From: EW11 sp035765635
GTDB taxonomy: Bacteria > Verrucomicrobiota > Verrucomicrobiia > Opitutales > Opitutaceae
Assembly: GCA_035765635.1 (NCBI GenBank)
Contig: DASTWZ010000050.1
Coordinates: 115,232 to 179,231, forward strand
DNA length: 64,000 nt
Direction of reading: 5' to 3'
Part shown: one piece after another, positions 45,999 to 54,563 of the stretch
How positions within the stretch are numbered: position 1 is the stretch's first letter
Layout of the letters: each line of letters starts with the position of its first letter
The notes under the pieces: generated by a model
Seen by the model: the letters and a program-made list of their open reading frames with translations, nothing else
What the model was told of the DNA's origin: nothing
The model's database searches: none
Translations under genes and position numbers: made by a program

Positions 45999-46664
45999 AT
46001 GAATATTTCACGACGTGAAGCAATTGTTCGAATGGCAGTGATGATGGGCGCGACGGTCGTCGGCCCGCGTCTGCTCGCGGCGGATTTCGGTCACGAGAAA
46101 AACACCGAGGGCGCGCTGAAATCCGCAGCCGCGGCGCCGCATCCGACGTTTTCGGCGGAGGAGATCGCGCTGCTCGACGAGATCGGCGAGACGATCATTC
46201 CCGCGACCGACGTTCCGGGGGCGAAGGCCGTCGGCATCGGGGCGTTCATCGCGATGATGATCACCGATTGTTATTATCCGAAGGAGCAAGCAGCGTTCCG
46301 CGAAGGGCTGCGCGGGCTGCCGGCCGCGTTCGAGGCGAAATACCACGAGAAGTTTTTGGATGGCAGCGCGGCCAACCGCACGGCCTTCCTGAACACGCTC
46401 GACGAGGAGCAAAAGGCCGTTACGGCGAAGCAGGCCGAGCGGGAAAAATTCGTCCACGAAAACGCGTCGACTGAAGAATCCAACGAGCCGGTCGAGGATG
46501 TTCCGCATTATTTCCGCATGATGAAAGAGCTGACGATCCTCGGCTACTTCACATCGGAAATTGGCTCAACTCAGGTGTTAGGTTGGGTCGAGGTCCCCGG
46601 TCGCTACGACGGCAATATGCCCTACAAGAAAGGCGACAAGCCAGGGACGGACATGCGCGTTTGA
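45999..46664 (+). CDS. Gluconate 2-dehydrogenase subunit 3-family protein (dehydrogenase small subunit)
   Basis: A 221-residue partner of the preceding GMC enzyme. It starts with a Tat-like signal, SRREAIVRMAVMMGATVVGP (twin arginines 5 and 6). The Gluconate_2-dh3 signature follows: FSAEEIALLDEIGETIIPAT, then MITDCYYP and FLNTLDEE. In LacAC-type and glucoside-3-dehydrogenase systems this subunit carries the catalytic subunit through the Tat pore. The 12-base spacing supports one operon. A cytochrome subunit, often third in such operons, is not seen; a type I repeat follows. Confidence 0.9.
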   Translation: MNISRREAIVRMAVMMGATVVGPRLLAADFGHEKNTEGALKSAAAAPHPTFSAEEIALLDEIGETIIPATDVPGAKAVGIGAFIAMMITDCYYPKEQAAFREGLRGLPAAFEAKYHEKFLDGSAANRTAFLNTLDEEQKAVTAKQAEREKFVHENASTEESNEPVEDVPHYFRMMKELTILGYFTSEIGSTQVLGWVEVPGRYDGNMPYKKGDKPGTDMRV

Positions 46665-46675
46665 AGATTTATATG

Positions 46676-46835
46676 CCCACGAATCACACGAAGAACACGA
46701 AATTACCGAACCCTTTTTTCCCACGGAACACACGGAAGTCACGGAAACGAATTAGGAATTTGATTCCGTGTTTTCGGTGCTTTCCGTGGGAAAATTGAAT
46801 TCAAAAAATTTCGTGTTCTTCGTGTGATTCGTGGG
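46676..46835. repeat. Type I nested palindromic repeat, copy 5
   Basis: The outer arms are CCCACGAATCACACGAAGAA and TTCTTCGTGTGATTCGTGGG. The inner arms are TTCCCACGGAACACACGG and CTTTCCGTGGGAA with a short core. This is the most compact full copy. It sits tail to tail between the dehydrogenase small subunit and the aldo/keto reductase. Confidence 0.93.
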
Positions 46836-46847
46836 AAAAAAATCGAC

Positions 46848-47852
46848 TTATCGATTATACTTCGGGCTGGCGCCGCGCAGCGAGGTCCAGATGGCCTCGC
46901 ACTCGGAGAGCGTGGCTGAGTCGAGCGCGCCTTCTTTGATCGCGGCGAGATTCTGCTCTAGTTGCTGCTCCGAAGAGGCGCCGATGATGATGCCATCGAT
47001 CGTGGTGTGATGCAGAAGCCAATTGAGCGAAACGCTGATCAAGGATCTTCCCGCGGCTGAGGACGCGGTCTGGAGACGGCGCACGGCTTCGTGGTTCACC
47101 TCGTTCCAGTAACGATCGGTGTACGCTTTGTTGTTGTCGAAACGTGATCCCGGAATCGGCGCGGCCGCGGTGTGTTTGCCGGTGAGCAAACCGCCGGCGA
47201 GGGGATTGTAGACGAATGTGGCGACACCGAGCGCGCGGCATGCCGGGAGGAATTCGTCCTCGATGCGCCGGGCGAGCAGATTGTACATCGGCTGGGCGAG
47301 GCGCGGCGCCGGCAGATGGTTTTTGTCGGCACACCAAAGCAGCTGGCAAATCTGCCAGGCGGCGTAATTGGACGTGGCGACGTGGCGAACTTTGCCCTGT
47401 TCGACCAGCGTCTGCATGGCACCGAGCGTTTCCTCGATTGGCACCGAATAATCGGGCTGGTGCAGATAGCAAAAATCGAGATGCGAGGTTTGCAGGCGGC
47501 GCAGGCTGTCCTCGACGGTTTTCAAAATCGCAGCCCGGCTCAGCCCCACTTTTTCCGGCGTGTCGCCTACTTTCATCGCGACCTTCGAGGCCAGCACGAA
47601 CTCGGAGCGACGTTTTCCGAGAATTTTTCCGAGAATGCGTTCGGATTCACCGCGGTTGTAGACGTTGGCTGTATCGAGAAAATTGATACCGGCTTCCGCG
47701 GCGCGATCGAGCATGCGGCTGGCGGTGGACTGATCGACCTGGGCTCCGAAAGTCATCGTCCCGAGGCAGGCGCGGGAAACAGAGAGTTGAGTCGAGGGAA
47801 TGAGGCGTTTTTCCATAAGGCTGAAAGTTGAGTTCGCGGGCGAGTCGGTCAT
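46848..47852 (-). CDS. Aldo/keto reductase
   Basis: A 334-residue NADPH-dependent TIM-barrel reductase. The tetrad is Asp60 (NFLDTANVY), Tyr65, Lys90 (VLASKVAMK) and His131 (YLHQPDYS). The C-terminal NADP site includes GIIIGASSEQQLEQNL. Length and order fit AKR families close to YhdN/AKR11, which reduce sugars or aldehydes. The ATG at 47852 overlaps the stop of the isomerase gene by four bases, so I prefer it to Met13. It is the last gene of a four-gene sugar cluster (SDR, MFS, isomerase, AKR). Confidence 0.93.
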   Translation of the reverse strand: MTDSPANSTFSLMEKRLIPSTQLSVSRACLGTMTFGAQVDQSTASRMLDRAAEAGINFLDTANVYNRGESERILGKILGKRRSEFVLASKVAMKVGDTPEKVGLSRAAILKTVEDSLRRLQTSHLDFCYLHQPDYSVPIEETLGAMQTLVEQGKVRHVATSNYAAWQICQLLWCADKNHLPAPRLAQPMYNLLARRIEDEFLPACRALGVATFVYNPLAGGLLTGKHTAAAPIPGSRFDNNKAYTDRYWNEVNHEAVRRLQTASSAAGRSLISVSLNWLLHHTTIDGIIIGASSEQQLEQNLAAIKEGALDSATLSECEAIWTSLRGASPKYNR

Positions 47853-48664
47853 TCGGAAATGAGCGTGCGCATGAAAGCCACGCTCTCGATCGCCCAGCGG
47901 TTTTCCTTTTCGATGGATTCATCAAGCGTGGCGTCTGGCGGCGGCCACAGTTCGATGATCGCGTTGCACTCGCGGCCCATTTCGCGGAGGCGGCGCAACC
48001 AATGCGAAATATCCAGATCTCCTGCGCCGGCGGGCGTGCCGGTGATCGAAAAACCAAAACGATGCGGCAAGCGGCGCGCGGTGTAGTCCTTGATGTGCAG
48101 GTTTGCCGTGACCGGTCCGAGCGTTTCGAGGACAGTATCGGAGCCCTCCGAGCATCCGAGGGAGTTGGCCGTGTCGAGGCAGATGCCCACGTGAGGGCTG
48201 CCGGTTTCCTCGACGATTTGGCGGAGCGTAGCGGCCTTGAAACGATCGTGATTTTCCAACGCGAGCACCACGCCTGCGTCGGCAAATCGCGGCGCAGTCT
48301 GGCGGAGCAAGGCGACGCATTCCCCCGGGGTGGGGCGCTCGCCCGCCGTGTCCGTGACCGTGCGAAGCAGCTTGGCGCGCAGGCGGGTCGCGAGCCGCAA
48401 GTAAGTTTGCAGGTGATCGGGAGCGATCCCCGAGGTGCCAAGCTCGATGTCGATCTGGAGTTCGCTGGCGCGTTCGCGCAGGCGATCGATTTCCAGATCT
48501 GACAGGCGGTGGACGGGCATGTGATCTGCGAGCTGCACCACCCTGACCCCGAGCTCACGGGCTCGCTCGAGCAAATCAAAGGCCGTCAGCGGCTGTTTTG
48601 GCTGAGGGAAACCGGGAACTCCGGTTGCCCAGACGTAGGTGTAGGAACTGAGACCGAGCTTCAT
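47849..48664 (-). CDS. Sugar phosphate isomerase/epimerase (xylose-isomerase-like TIM barrel)
   Basis: A 271-residue AP_endonuc_2-family protein. Visible metal-site blocks are VVLALENHDRF, HVGICLDTANSLGCSEG, NLHIKDYTARR and CNAIIELWPPPDATLDE, providing Glu, Asp/His and Glu ligands. Relatives include hydroxypyruvate isomerase, inosose epimerase and enzymes acting on 3-keto-glycosides. Four bases overlap the AKR gene and nine bases separate it from the MFS gene upstream, so it is part of one operon. The exact reaction is unknown. Confidence 0.88.
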   Translation of the reverse strand: MKLGLSSYTYVWATGVPGFPQPKQPLTAFDLLERARELGVRVVQLADHMPVHRLSDLEIDRLRERASELQIDIELGTSGIAPDHLQTYLRLATRLRAKLLRTVTDTAGERPTPGECVALLRQTAPRFADAGVVLALENHDRFKAATLRQIVEETGSPHVGICLDTANSLGCSEGSDTVLETLGPVTANLHIKDYTARRLPHRFGFSITGTPAGAGDLDISHWLRRLREMGRECNAIIELWPPPDATLDESIEKENRWAIESVAFMRTLISE

Positions 48665-48673
48665 CGTGTCGTT

Positions 48674-49936
48674 TCAAGTTGAGGGGGGAGCCGACTCTTC
48701 GAGCAGCAGCGGCGAGGCGGCATCGATTTTCCAAAAGAGAAAAGCGCTGACGAGAACCACGCCCGCGATGACCAAGATCGGCACGTCGTAGCGTCCAAAG
48801 GACTGCACCAGATAACCGAAAAGCAACGTGCAGACGAAGCCGCCGGCCTGTCCGGCCGAGTTCATCGCGCCGGAGACGGCGCCGGCGTAGCGCCCGCCCA
48901 CATCCAAGGACATCGCCCAGGCCGCCGGCAGCATGCAGTCCATCACGCCAAACCCCAACGCGAGCAGGATGACGCCACTGACCTTTCCCGTCGTCAGAGC
49001 CACGGCCACGAGGAAGAACGCGGAGATCGCGAGGCAACCCGCGCCCATCATTCGCCGGCCGAGCGACAGACCGAACTTCGCGGAGAGTCGGTCGCAGAGC
49101 GCGCCACCGACGAAGTTGCCGAGAGCTCCGAGGATGAAGGGAAGCGCGGCGTATTTTCCCATTTCCGTCTCGGCCAACCCGCGCCCCTTCACGAGATAGG
49201 TCGGAAACCACGTCAGGTAGAACATCGAGCCCCAAACGTAGCTCCAGTACATCGTCATGATGAGCCACAGGCGCGGCTGGCGGAAAAGCCGCGACCACGG
49301 AACAGCAGCGTGCGTTGTCGCCGACTGATCGCTTTCTCCGATTTCGGCGAGTTCCTGCGCGGTGATCCCTGGTTTGGCGCGCGGGTGATCGTGATAAAAA
49401 GAGAACCAGACCACCGCCCAGGCCAGACCGAGTCCGCCGAAGATGACAAAAGTTGGTCGCCAGCCGATCCATCCGATCAGCGGGACGACGAGCCATGGGG
49501 AAACGGCGCCGCCGATCCGGCTCGCGCCCCAGATCACGCCCTGTGCGCGAGCGCGTTCCGCCGCGGGAAACCAGCGCCGCACACTGCCGGCCATATTGGG
49601 AAACGCCCCCGCTTCTCCCGCGCCGAAGAGAAAGCGGCTGACGAGCAGAACACCGAAATTCCAGGCGAGTCCGGTCAAACTTGTGAAGACAGACCACCAG
49701 ATGACGATCCGCGTGAGGACGGAACGTTGACCGATTCGGTCGCCCAGGGCGCCGCTGGGAATTTCAAAAATGCCGTACGAAAGAATGAAGACCGACAAGA
49801 TCCAGCCCCATTGCTCTGGCGAAAGATGCAACTGGTCCTGCATGCGCGGACCGGCCACGGAAATGCAGACGCGGTCCAGATAGGTGATGACCGAGAGTGC
49901 GGCGAGCAGACCGAGAACTCCGTGGCGTTTCTTCAC
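48674..49936 (-). CDS. MFS transporter, anion:cation symporter type
   Basis: A 420-residue transporter of the ACS branch of MFS (relatives ExuT, GudP, phthalate permeases). It opens with LAALSVITYLDRVCISVAGP and carries the signature GALGDRIGQRSVLTRIVIWW, then RFLFGAGEAGAFPNMAGSV. The C-terminal half has the second MFS loop DRLSAKFGLSLGRRMM. Members take up sugar acids or other organic anions with protons. It lies between SDR and isomerase genes, supporting a hexuronate/aldonate-like substrate; this is inferred. Confidence 0.9.
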   Translation of the reverse strand: MKKRHGVLGLLAALSVITYLDRVCISVAGPRMQDQLHLSPEQWGWILSVFILSYGIFEIPSGALGDRIGQRSVLTRIVIWWSVFTSLTGLAWNFGVLLVSRFLFGAGEAGAFPNMAGSVRRWFPAAERARAQGVIWGASRIGGAVSPWLVVPLIGWIGWRPTFVIFGGLGLAWAVVWFSFYHDHPRAKPGITAQELAEIGESDQSATTHAAVPWSRLFRQPRLWLIMTMYWSYVWGSMFYLTWFPTYLVKGRGLAETEMGKYAALPFILGALGNFVGGALCDRLSAKFGLSLGRRMMGAGCLAISAFFLVAVALTTGKVSGVILLALGFGVMDCMLPAAWAMSLDVGGRYAGAVSGAMNSAGQAGGFVCTLLFGYLVQSFGRYDVPILVIAGVVLVSAFLFWKIDAASPLLLEESAPPST

Positions 49937-50051
49937 GTGAAGGGGCGGCGCGATGATGAGGGCGGTGCGATGACTGGGTCAGCGGTATGACGCGGGATGA
50001 TGGGACGGCAGAGGTCGGTCGACGGCGCTGGTGGGTGCGATGGCGAAAGGC

Positions 50052-50843
50052 TCAAGCCTTCGGATCGAAAATGAGGCCCGCGGCATCGAAGCCGCCGTCC
50101 ACGTTCAAGGTGTGGCCGACGATGAAGCTGGCGTCGTCCGAAGCGAGAAAGGCCACGGCGGCGGCGATCTCCCGTGCCTCGCCGTAGCGTTTGATCGGAA
50201 TGCGGTCGAGATAGGCGCGGCGCGTGTCGGGCGTGTGCGTGCCGCGGCTTTGCTCGGTGTCGACTGGCCCCGGCGCGACGGCGTTCACCGCGACACCCTG
50301 ATGGGCGAGTTCCACGGCCATCACGCGCGTGAGTTGGATGACGCCTGCTTTGGCGGCGCCGTAAGCGGCGCGACCGACGCCGCCGCGCTGTCCGGAGATC
50401 GAGGCGATATTGACGATGCGGCCCGATTTTTGGCGGACCATCACGCGAGCCGCGGCTTGGGCGCAGAGAAACGTGCCGGTGAGATTGACGCGCAGATTCC
50501 GGTCCCATTCGTCGAGTCCGAGGTCGACGGTGAGCTTGTTTGAGCCGATGCCGGCGTTGTTCACCAGCACATCGACGCGACCGAAATGGCGGCATGAGGC
50601 TTCGATCATCGCTTCAACGGAGGCTTTGTCGCCGACGTCGACGCGCACGCTTTCGGCTTTGGCGCCGAGTTCACGCAACTGGCGCGCGGCGTCGGCCGCG
50701 CCTGCCTCGTCTAAATCGGCGATTAGCACGTAGGCGCCTTCTTCGGCAAAACGCCGCGCAATATCGCGGCCAATGCCGCGCGCGGCGCCGGTGATGATCG
50801 TTGCTTTCTGCGAAAGCCGGGAGGCGTGGGGAGAGGTTGACAT
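50052..50843 (-). CDS. Short-chain dehydrogenase/reductase
   Basis: A 263-residue classical SDR. The cofactor motif TGAARGIG is at residues 18-25 with Asp43 (IADLDEAG) favouring NAD(H). NNAG is at 95-98, and the catalytic residues are Ser148, Tyr161 and Lys165 (YGAAK). The C-terminal VGHTLNVDGGFDAAG is typical of sugar/3-oxoacyl-type SDRs. It is the first gene of the sugar cluster, 115 bases upstream of the MFS gene. A preference for a sugar or sugar acid is inferred from context only. Confidence 0.93.
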   Translation of the reverse strand: MSTSPHASRLSQKATIITGAARGIGRDIARRFAEEGAYVLIADLDEAGAADAARQLRELGAKAESVRVDVGDKASVEAMIEASCRHFGRVDVLVNNAGIGSNKLTVDLGLDEWDRNLRVNLTGTFLCAQAAARVMVRQKSGRIVNIASISGQRGGVGRAAYGAAKAGVIQLTRVMAVELAHQGVAVNAVAPGPVDTEQSRGTHTPDTRRAYLDRIPIKRYGEAREIAAAVAFLASDDASFIVGHTLNVDGGFDAAGLIFDPKA

Positions 50844-51064
50844 GGCAATGAATTCGGAGGGGTGAGGCGGCGCCGGAGGTTGGGGGCTGGAGACTCAGGG
50901 GGATTGGAGCCGAATCTCCGGGGCATCGCGTCACATCATAGAGTCAGCCGAGAGAGCCCGATAGAACGATTCCCTGGTTTTTGCGGACGATTCTCTCTGA
51001 GCGGCGATCGAGTCCGTCCGCGCCCTGTGGCTTGTATGCGTGTGATCGCCGAGGTGCGAATGAG

Positions 51065-51193
51065 CGGCCGCGTTTCCAAACGCGGTCGCGAGGTATTCGG
51101 AGCGCAGGCGTCTCGCCTGCATTCGACGACTATGCAGGCGGGACGCCTGCGCTCCACGAACCGGCGCATCCGCGTTCGGAAACGCGCTGCTCC
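51065..51193. repeat. Type III palindromic repeat, copy 2
   Basis: The left arm holds CCGCGTTTCCAAACGCGG, then GGAGCGCAGGCGTCTCGCC. The right arm holds GGCGGGACGCCTGCGCTCC and GCGTTCGGAAACGC. It is nearly identical to 34267-34321 in its left half. The 409-base gap 50844-51252 between the SDR and AraC genes holds this repeat and a fragment resembling type IV (GATCGAGTCCGTCCGCGC, near 51008); I see no gene. Confidence 0.88.
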
Positions 51194-51252
51194 CCTCGGC
51201 GTTCAGCGAGCCGGCAGGCTCCCGCTCGCCATTCTTGGCTCGCCGTTCCCGG

Positions 51253-52209
51253 TTAGTCGGCCCGGTTTGATGCTTCGCGATAGCGCCGCGGGGTCTCGCC
51301 GAAGTGGCGGCGGAAGCGGCGGTCGAAATAGCTTTGGTCGGCGAAGCCGACGGCGCTGGCGATTTCAGCGATCGATTTGTCGGACTCCACCAGCAGGCGC
51401 GCGGCGTGGGCGAGGCGAACTTGTGTCACATAATCCACCAGCGTCGTGCCCGCGGCTTTTTTGAACACGGCGTAGAACTGCGGTTGGCTCAGCCCGGCTT
51501 TGGCCGCCATCGCGGGCAACGCAATCGGCTCCGCATAGTGTTGCGCTATGTGTTCGAAGACCCGGTTGAGCCGGCCGGTCTTCGTCTTCTGACGCGCATA
51601 AAGCTCCTTCAACCGTTCCGCCGCCTGAAAGCGCTGCGCCAGCTCGTGCAGCAAAACGAGAAACCACGCGCGGCTTCCCGTCTGCCAATACGGCGATGAA
51701 GCCGACCTGGCGTGCGCCGTGAGCAACTGACGCAATGCGTCGTGCGCTCCGGCTGCGGTGGACTCCTCGGCGCGCAGGATATGCGGGCGATCTTCCGACT
51801 GGCAGTAAAACGGCAGCAGCAAGAGGTGATCCGCCGCGGTGGAACCGTTGCTCCGAATCAAATCGGCTTGGAAACGAATCACGATTGCCTGCGCCTCCGC
51901 CCCGGGAAAATCGACCAGGGCGTGCAGCTTGAGATGATCCATCACCAACACGTCGCCGCGCGCCAGCCGGAGCAGCTGGCTCCCCATCTGAATGCGGCTC
52001 CAATCGGCGAGGCAGACGAAAACCTCGAGATAGGTGTGCCAGGTGAGCGGACGATTCGGTTCGCTCGCGAAAAACTGCAGCCGCTGAATCGTCAGCGGGA
52101 AATCCGGCGCGAGTTCATATTGATATTGTCCCCGCGCATCTACCGGCCGGTCTACGGAGTATTTCTGAGGCGGCACTCGAAGTGCCGCCTCGTGTAGAGA
52201 GGCGAACAC
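51253..52209 (-). CDS. AraC-family transcriptional regulator
   Basis: The DNA-binding part is clear. An N-terminal cupin-like sensor (SQLLRLARGDVLVMDHLKLH) is followed by two helix-turn-helix motifs, first ALPAMAAKAGLSQPQFYAVF and second IAEIASAVGFADQSYFDRRF, ending RHFGETPRRYR. The frame is open far upstream into gnd, where it is a shadow. There is no in-frame ATG before the sensor, so I take the GTG at 52209, 14 bases after the gnd stop, giving 318 residues; a GTG at 52176 is the alternative. Likely targets are the downstream sugar cluster or gnd. A hairpin overlaps its first codons. Confidence 0.85.
   Translation of the reverse strand: MFASLHEAALRVPPQKYSVDRPVDARGQYQYELAPDFPLTIQRLQFFASEPNRPLTWHTYLEVFVCLADWSRIQMGSQLLRLARGDVLVMDHLKLHALVDFPGAEAQAIVIRFQADLIRSNGSTAADHLLLLPFYCQSEDRPHILRAEESTAAGAHDALRQLLTAHARSASSPYWQTGSRAWFLVLLHELAQRFQAAERLKELYARQKTKTGRLNRVFEHIAQHYAEPIALPAMAAKAGLSQPQFYAVFKKAAGTTLVDYVTQVRLAHAARLLVESDKSIAEIASAVGFADQSYFDRRFRRHFGETPRRYREASNRAD
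52168..52190. promoter_or_regulatory. Perfect hairpin at the gnd-AraC junction
   Basis: AGGCGGCACT and AGTGCCGCCT form a 10-bp stem with a 3-base loop. It lies 33 bases downstream of the gnd stop and inside the first codons of the AraC gene as called, and it contains the alternative GTG start. No T-run follows on either strand, so a terminator role is weak; mRNA structure at the AraC start is plausible. Confidence 0.45.
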
Positions 52210-52222
52210 GCGAAACTGCAGC

Positions 52223-53725
52223 TCAAACTTCGAGCTGCGGGCGCTTGGCTTCGGGCCAGTCGAGGTGGAAGAATTTTCCGCGCGGCTTATCGATGCGTTC
52301 GTAGGTGTGGGCGCCGAAGTAGTCGCGCTGCGCCTGGAGCAGATTCGCCGGCAAGCTCGCCGAGCGATAGCTGTCATAGTACGCGAGAGCGGAGCTGAAT
52401 GTCGGGACCGGCACGCCGTATTGCGCCGCGAGCGCGATGACCTTGCGCCAGTTTTCCTGCGCAGCCTTGACGGTCTTGTTGAAATACGGATCGAGAAGGA
52501 GATTCGCGAGATTCGGATTACGCGCGTAGGCCTCGGTGATCTTCTGCAGGAAGGCCGCGCGGATGATGCAACCACCGCGCCAGATCTGCGCGATTTCGCC
52601 GAAGTTCAGCTTCCATTTGAATTCGGCCTGCGCCTGACGCATCAGCTGGAAGCCCTGCGCGTAGGAGCAAATCTTCGAGCAATAGAGCGCGTCGTGAATC
52701 GCTTTCACGAGAGCGCCTTTCGCACCCCTATATTTCTTGCCCGGACCCTTGAGGATCTTCGAGGCGGCAACGCGCTCGTCCTTGATCGCGGAGATGCAGC
52801 GCGCGAACACCGCTTCGGCGATGGTCGGGGCCGGCACACCCATGTCGAGAGCGTTGGTCGAGGTCCATTTGCCGGTGCCTTTTTGGCCGGCGGTGTCGAG
52901 GACGACGTCGACGAAGGCTTTCTTCGAAGCGGGATCCTTCTGCTTCAAGATGTCGGCCGTGATTTCGATCAGGAAACTGTCGAGAATGCCTGCATTCCAA
53001 TCGGTGAAGATCGCGCCCATCTCGGCGGGCTTCAGGCCGAGCAGGCCCTTCATCAACGCGTAGGCCTCACAGATCATCTGCATGTCGCCATACTCGATGC
53101 CGTTGTGGACCATTTTCACGTAGTGGCCGGCGCCGTTTTCGCCGATGTACGTGGTGCAGGGAACGCCGCCGGAGACGGGCTGGCCGGGCTTGGCGCCCAT
53201 GATCGGTTTGCCGGTCTTGGCGTCGACCTTCGCAGCGATCGCTTCCCAGATCGGCTTGAGTTCCTGCCAGGAGGAAAAATCACCGCCGGGCATGAGAGAA
53301 GGGCCGAAGCGCGCGCCTTCTTCGCCGCCGGAAACGCCGCTGCCCACGAAGCGAAGGCCTTTGTCTTTCAGCGCCTTCTCGCGGCGGATGGTGTCCGTCC
53401 AGAGGGCGTTGCCGCCGTCGATCACGATATCGCCTTTTTCCAAGAGCGGGACGAGGCCGTCGATCACCGCATCGGTCGGGCCGCCGGCCTTGACGAGAAT
53501 GACGATCTTGCGCGGCTTGGCCAGGGAGTGGACGAACTCCTCCATCGTCTTGGTGCCGACGACGCCGCCCGGCGTATTCGGATTTTCCGCGACGAACTTC
53601 TCCGTCGTCGCTGTCGTGCGGTTGAACACCGAAATTTGAAAGCCGTGGTCGGCGATGTTCAGCGCGAGATTTTGGCCCATCACTGCCAGGCCGATGAGTC
53701 CGATGTCTGAAAAGGCTTTAGGCAT
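52223..53725 (-). CDS. gnd: 6-phosphogluconate dehydrogenase (decarboxylating)
   Basis: Converts 6-phosphogluconate to ribulose 5-phosphate, CO2 and NADPH. The 500-residue protein opens DIGLIGLAVMGQNLALNIAD, has the VGSGVSGGEEGARFGPSLMP block and the catalytic GAGHYVKMVHNGIEYGDMQM. The C-terminal half has DTAGQKGTGKWTSTNALDMG and the tail-domain GGCIIRAAFLQKI. These place it in the long (E. coli-type) class. The ATG at 53725 precedes the family start; the extension to 53767 is unsupported. The AraC regulator follows 14 bases after the stop. Confidence 0.96.
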   Translation of the reverse strand: MPKAFSDIGLIGLAVMGQNLALNIADHGFQISVFNRTTATTEKFVAENPNTPGGVVGTKTMEEFVHSLAKPRKIVILVKAGGPTDAVIDGLVPLLEKGDIVIDGGNALWTDTIRREKALKDKGLRFVGSGVSGGEEGARFGPSLMPGGDFSSWQELKPIWEAIAAKVDAKTGKPIMGAKPGQPVSGGVPCTTYIGENGAGHYVKMVHNGIEYGDMQMICEAYALMKGLLGLKPAEMGAIFTDWNAGILDSFLIEITADILKQKDPASKKAFVDVVLDTAGQKGTGKWTSTNALDMGVPAPTIAEAVFARCISAIKDERVAASKILKGPGKKYRGAKGALVKAIHDALYCSKICSYAQGFQLMRQAQAEFKWKLNFGEIAQIWRGGCIIRAAFLQKITEAYARNPNLANLLLDPYFNKTVKAAQENWRKVIALAAQYGVPVPTFSSALAYYDSYRSASLPANLLQAQRDYFGAHTYERIDKPRGKFFHLDWPEAKRPQLEV

Positions 53726-53841
53726 AAGCGAGGGCCAACGTAGCCACAAAGCCCCGGCGAAAACCACTTCAAAAATCAGACCCGCCCACTATCGAAACGA
53801 CCGAACGTAACCATGAAAAATGGTCATGAAGACCATGTTTA

Positions 53842-54077
53842 CCCACGAATCACACGAGGGGCACGAAATGACCGAACCATTTTTCCCACGGAATTCACGG
53901 GAAGCACGGAGAAGGAGGCCAGAAGGCCGGGAGCTGAGGCGATTTGGAATACGTCTCACTTCTTGTTTTAGGGAAAAGAATGCATCCCAAATCCAACTCA
54001 ATTGTCCCGGTCTTCTATTCCGTGTTTTCCGTGGGCGATTCCGAACCCGATTTCGTGTTCTTCGTGTGATTCGTGGG
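53842..54077. repeat. Type I nested palindromic repeat, copy 6
   Basis: The outer arms are CCCACGAATCACACGA and TTCTTCGTGTGATTCGTGGG. The inner arms are TTCCCACGGAATTCACGG and TTCCGTGTTTTCCGTGGG. About 110 bases of unrelated core lie between. It takes up most of the 366-base gap between gnd and the small membrane protein. The remainder, 53726-53841, holds the probable gnd promoter region with no clear motif. Confidence 0.9.
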
Positions 54078-54091
54078 CAACCTAACCTTCC

Positions 54092-54430
54092 CTAGCGTTT
54101 CGGCTTGGGCGTCGGTTTCGGATTCTTCCCGGGCGTCGGGTCGGTTTGTTGGCGCACTTCGTAGGCGCCTTTCGTGGGAAGAAATTCGGCGAGGACGTTG
54201 ACGATGGGCGTGAGAAACGCGGGTTCGTTTCGCTCGTAGACCCAATTGATGAAAACGAGCGAACAAAGCACGAAGCCCACCGCGATGAGGATCACCTTGT
54301 TCGTCTCCATCAGCTTCCGCAGGAGCACGACCGCCAGGAGAAAAGCGGCGACACCGAGTCCGACTTTCAACCAGAAGGATCCAGGGAGACTCGCAGCTTT
54401 TTCCAGCGCGCTCGCGGCCAAGATGAGCAT
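54092..54430 (-). CDS. Small two-TM membrane protein of unknown function
   Basis: A 112-residue protein with two hydrophobic segments (WLKVGLGVAAFLLAVVLL and VILIAVGFVLCSLVFINWV) and a basic proline-rich tail (TDPTPGKNPKPTPKPKR). The segment between them is short and charged (RKLMETNK), giving a hairpin topology. I recognise no family. It lies between a type I repeat and the divergent 365-residue gene and has no partner in the same orientation. Confidence 0.65.
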   Translation of the reverse strand: MLILAASALEKAASLPGSFWLKVGLGVAAFLLAVVLLRKLMETNKVILIAVGFVLCSLVFINWVYERNEPAFLTPIVNVLAEFLPTKGAYEVRQQTDPTPGKNPKPTPKPKR

Positions 54431-54563
54431 GGGTCGGATGATGAAAACCCCCTAGTTCGACTCCAGTCGAAAACCTCGACGGCGAAGTGTTTAGCTAAAT
54501 TTTGCCATCTTACGTCCGACCGTTTTATCGACCATTGCCACTCACCGGCACGCGTCACAGCTT

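Noticed and set aside
51253..52575. Long form of the AraC regulator starting at 52575
   Set aside because: The first 122 residues are a shadow of the end of gnd (Ser/Arg-rich); the true start lies after the gnd stop.
52265..53710. 481-residue plus-strand open frame
   Set aside because: Exactly antisense to gnd, a definite gene.
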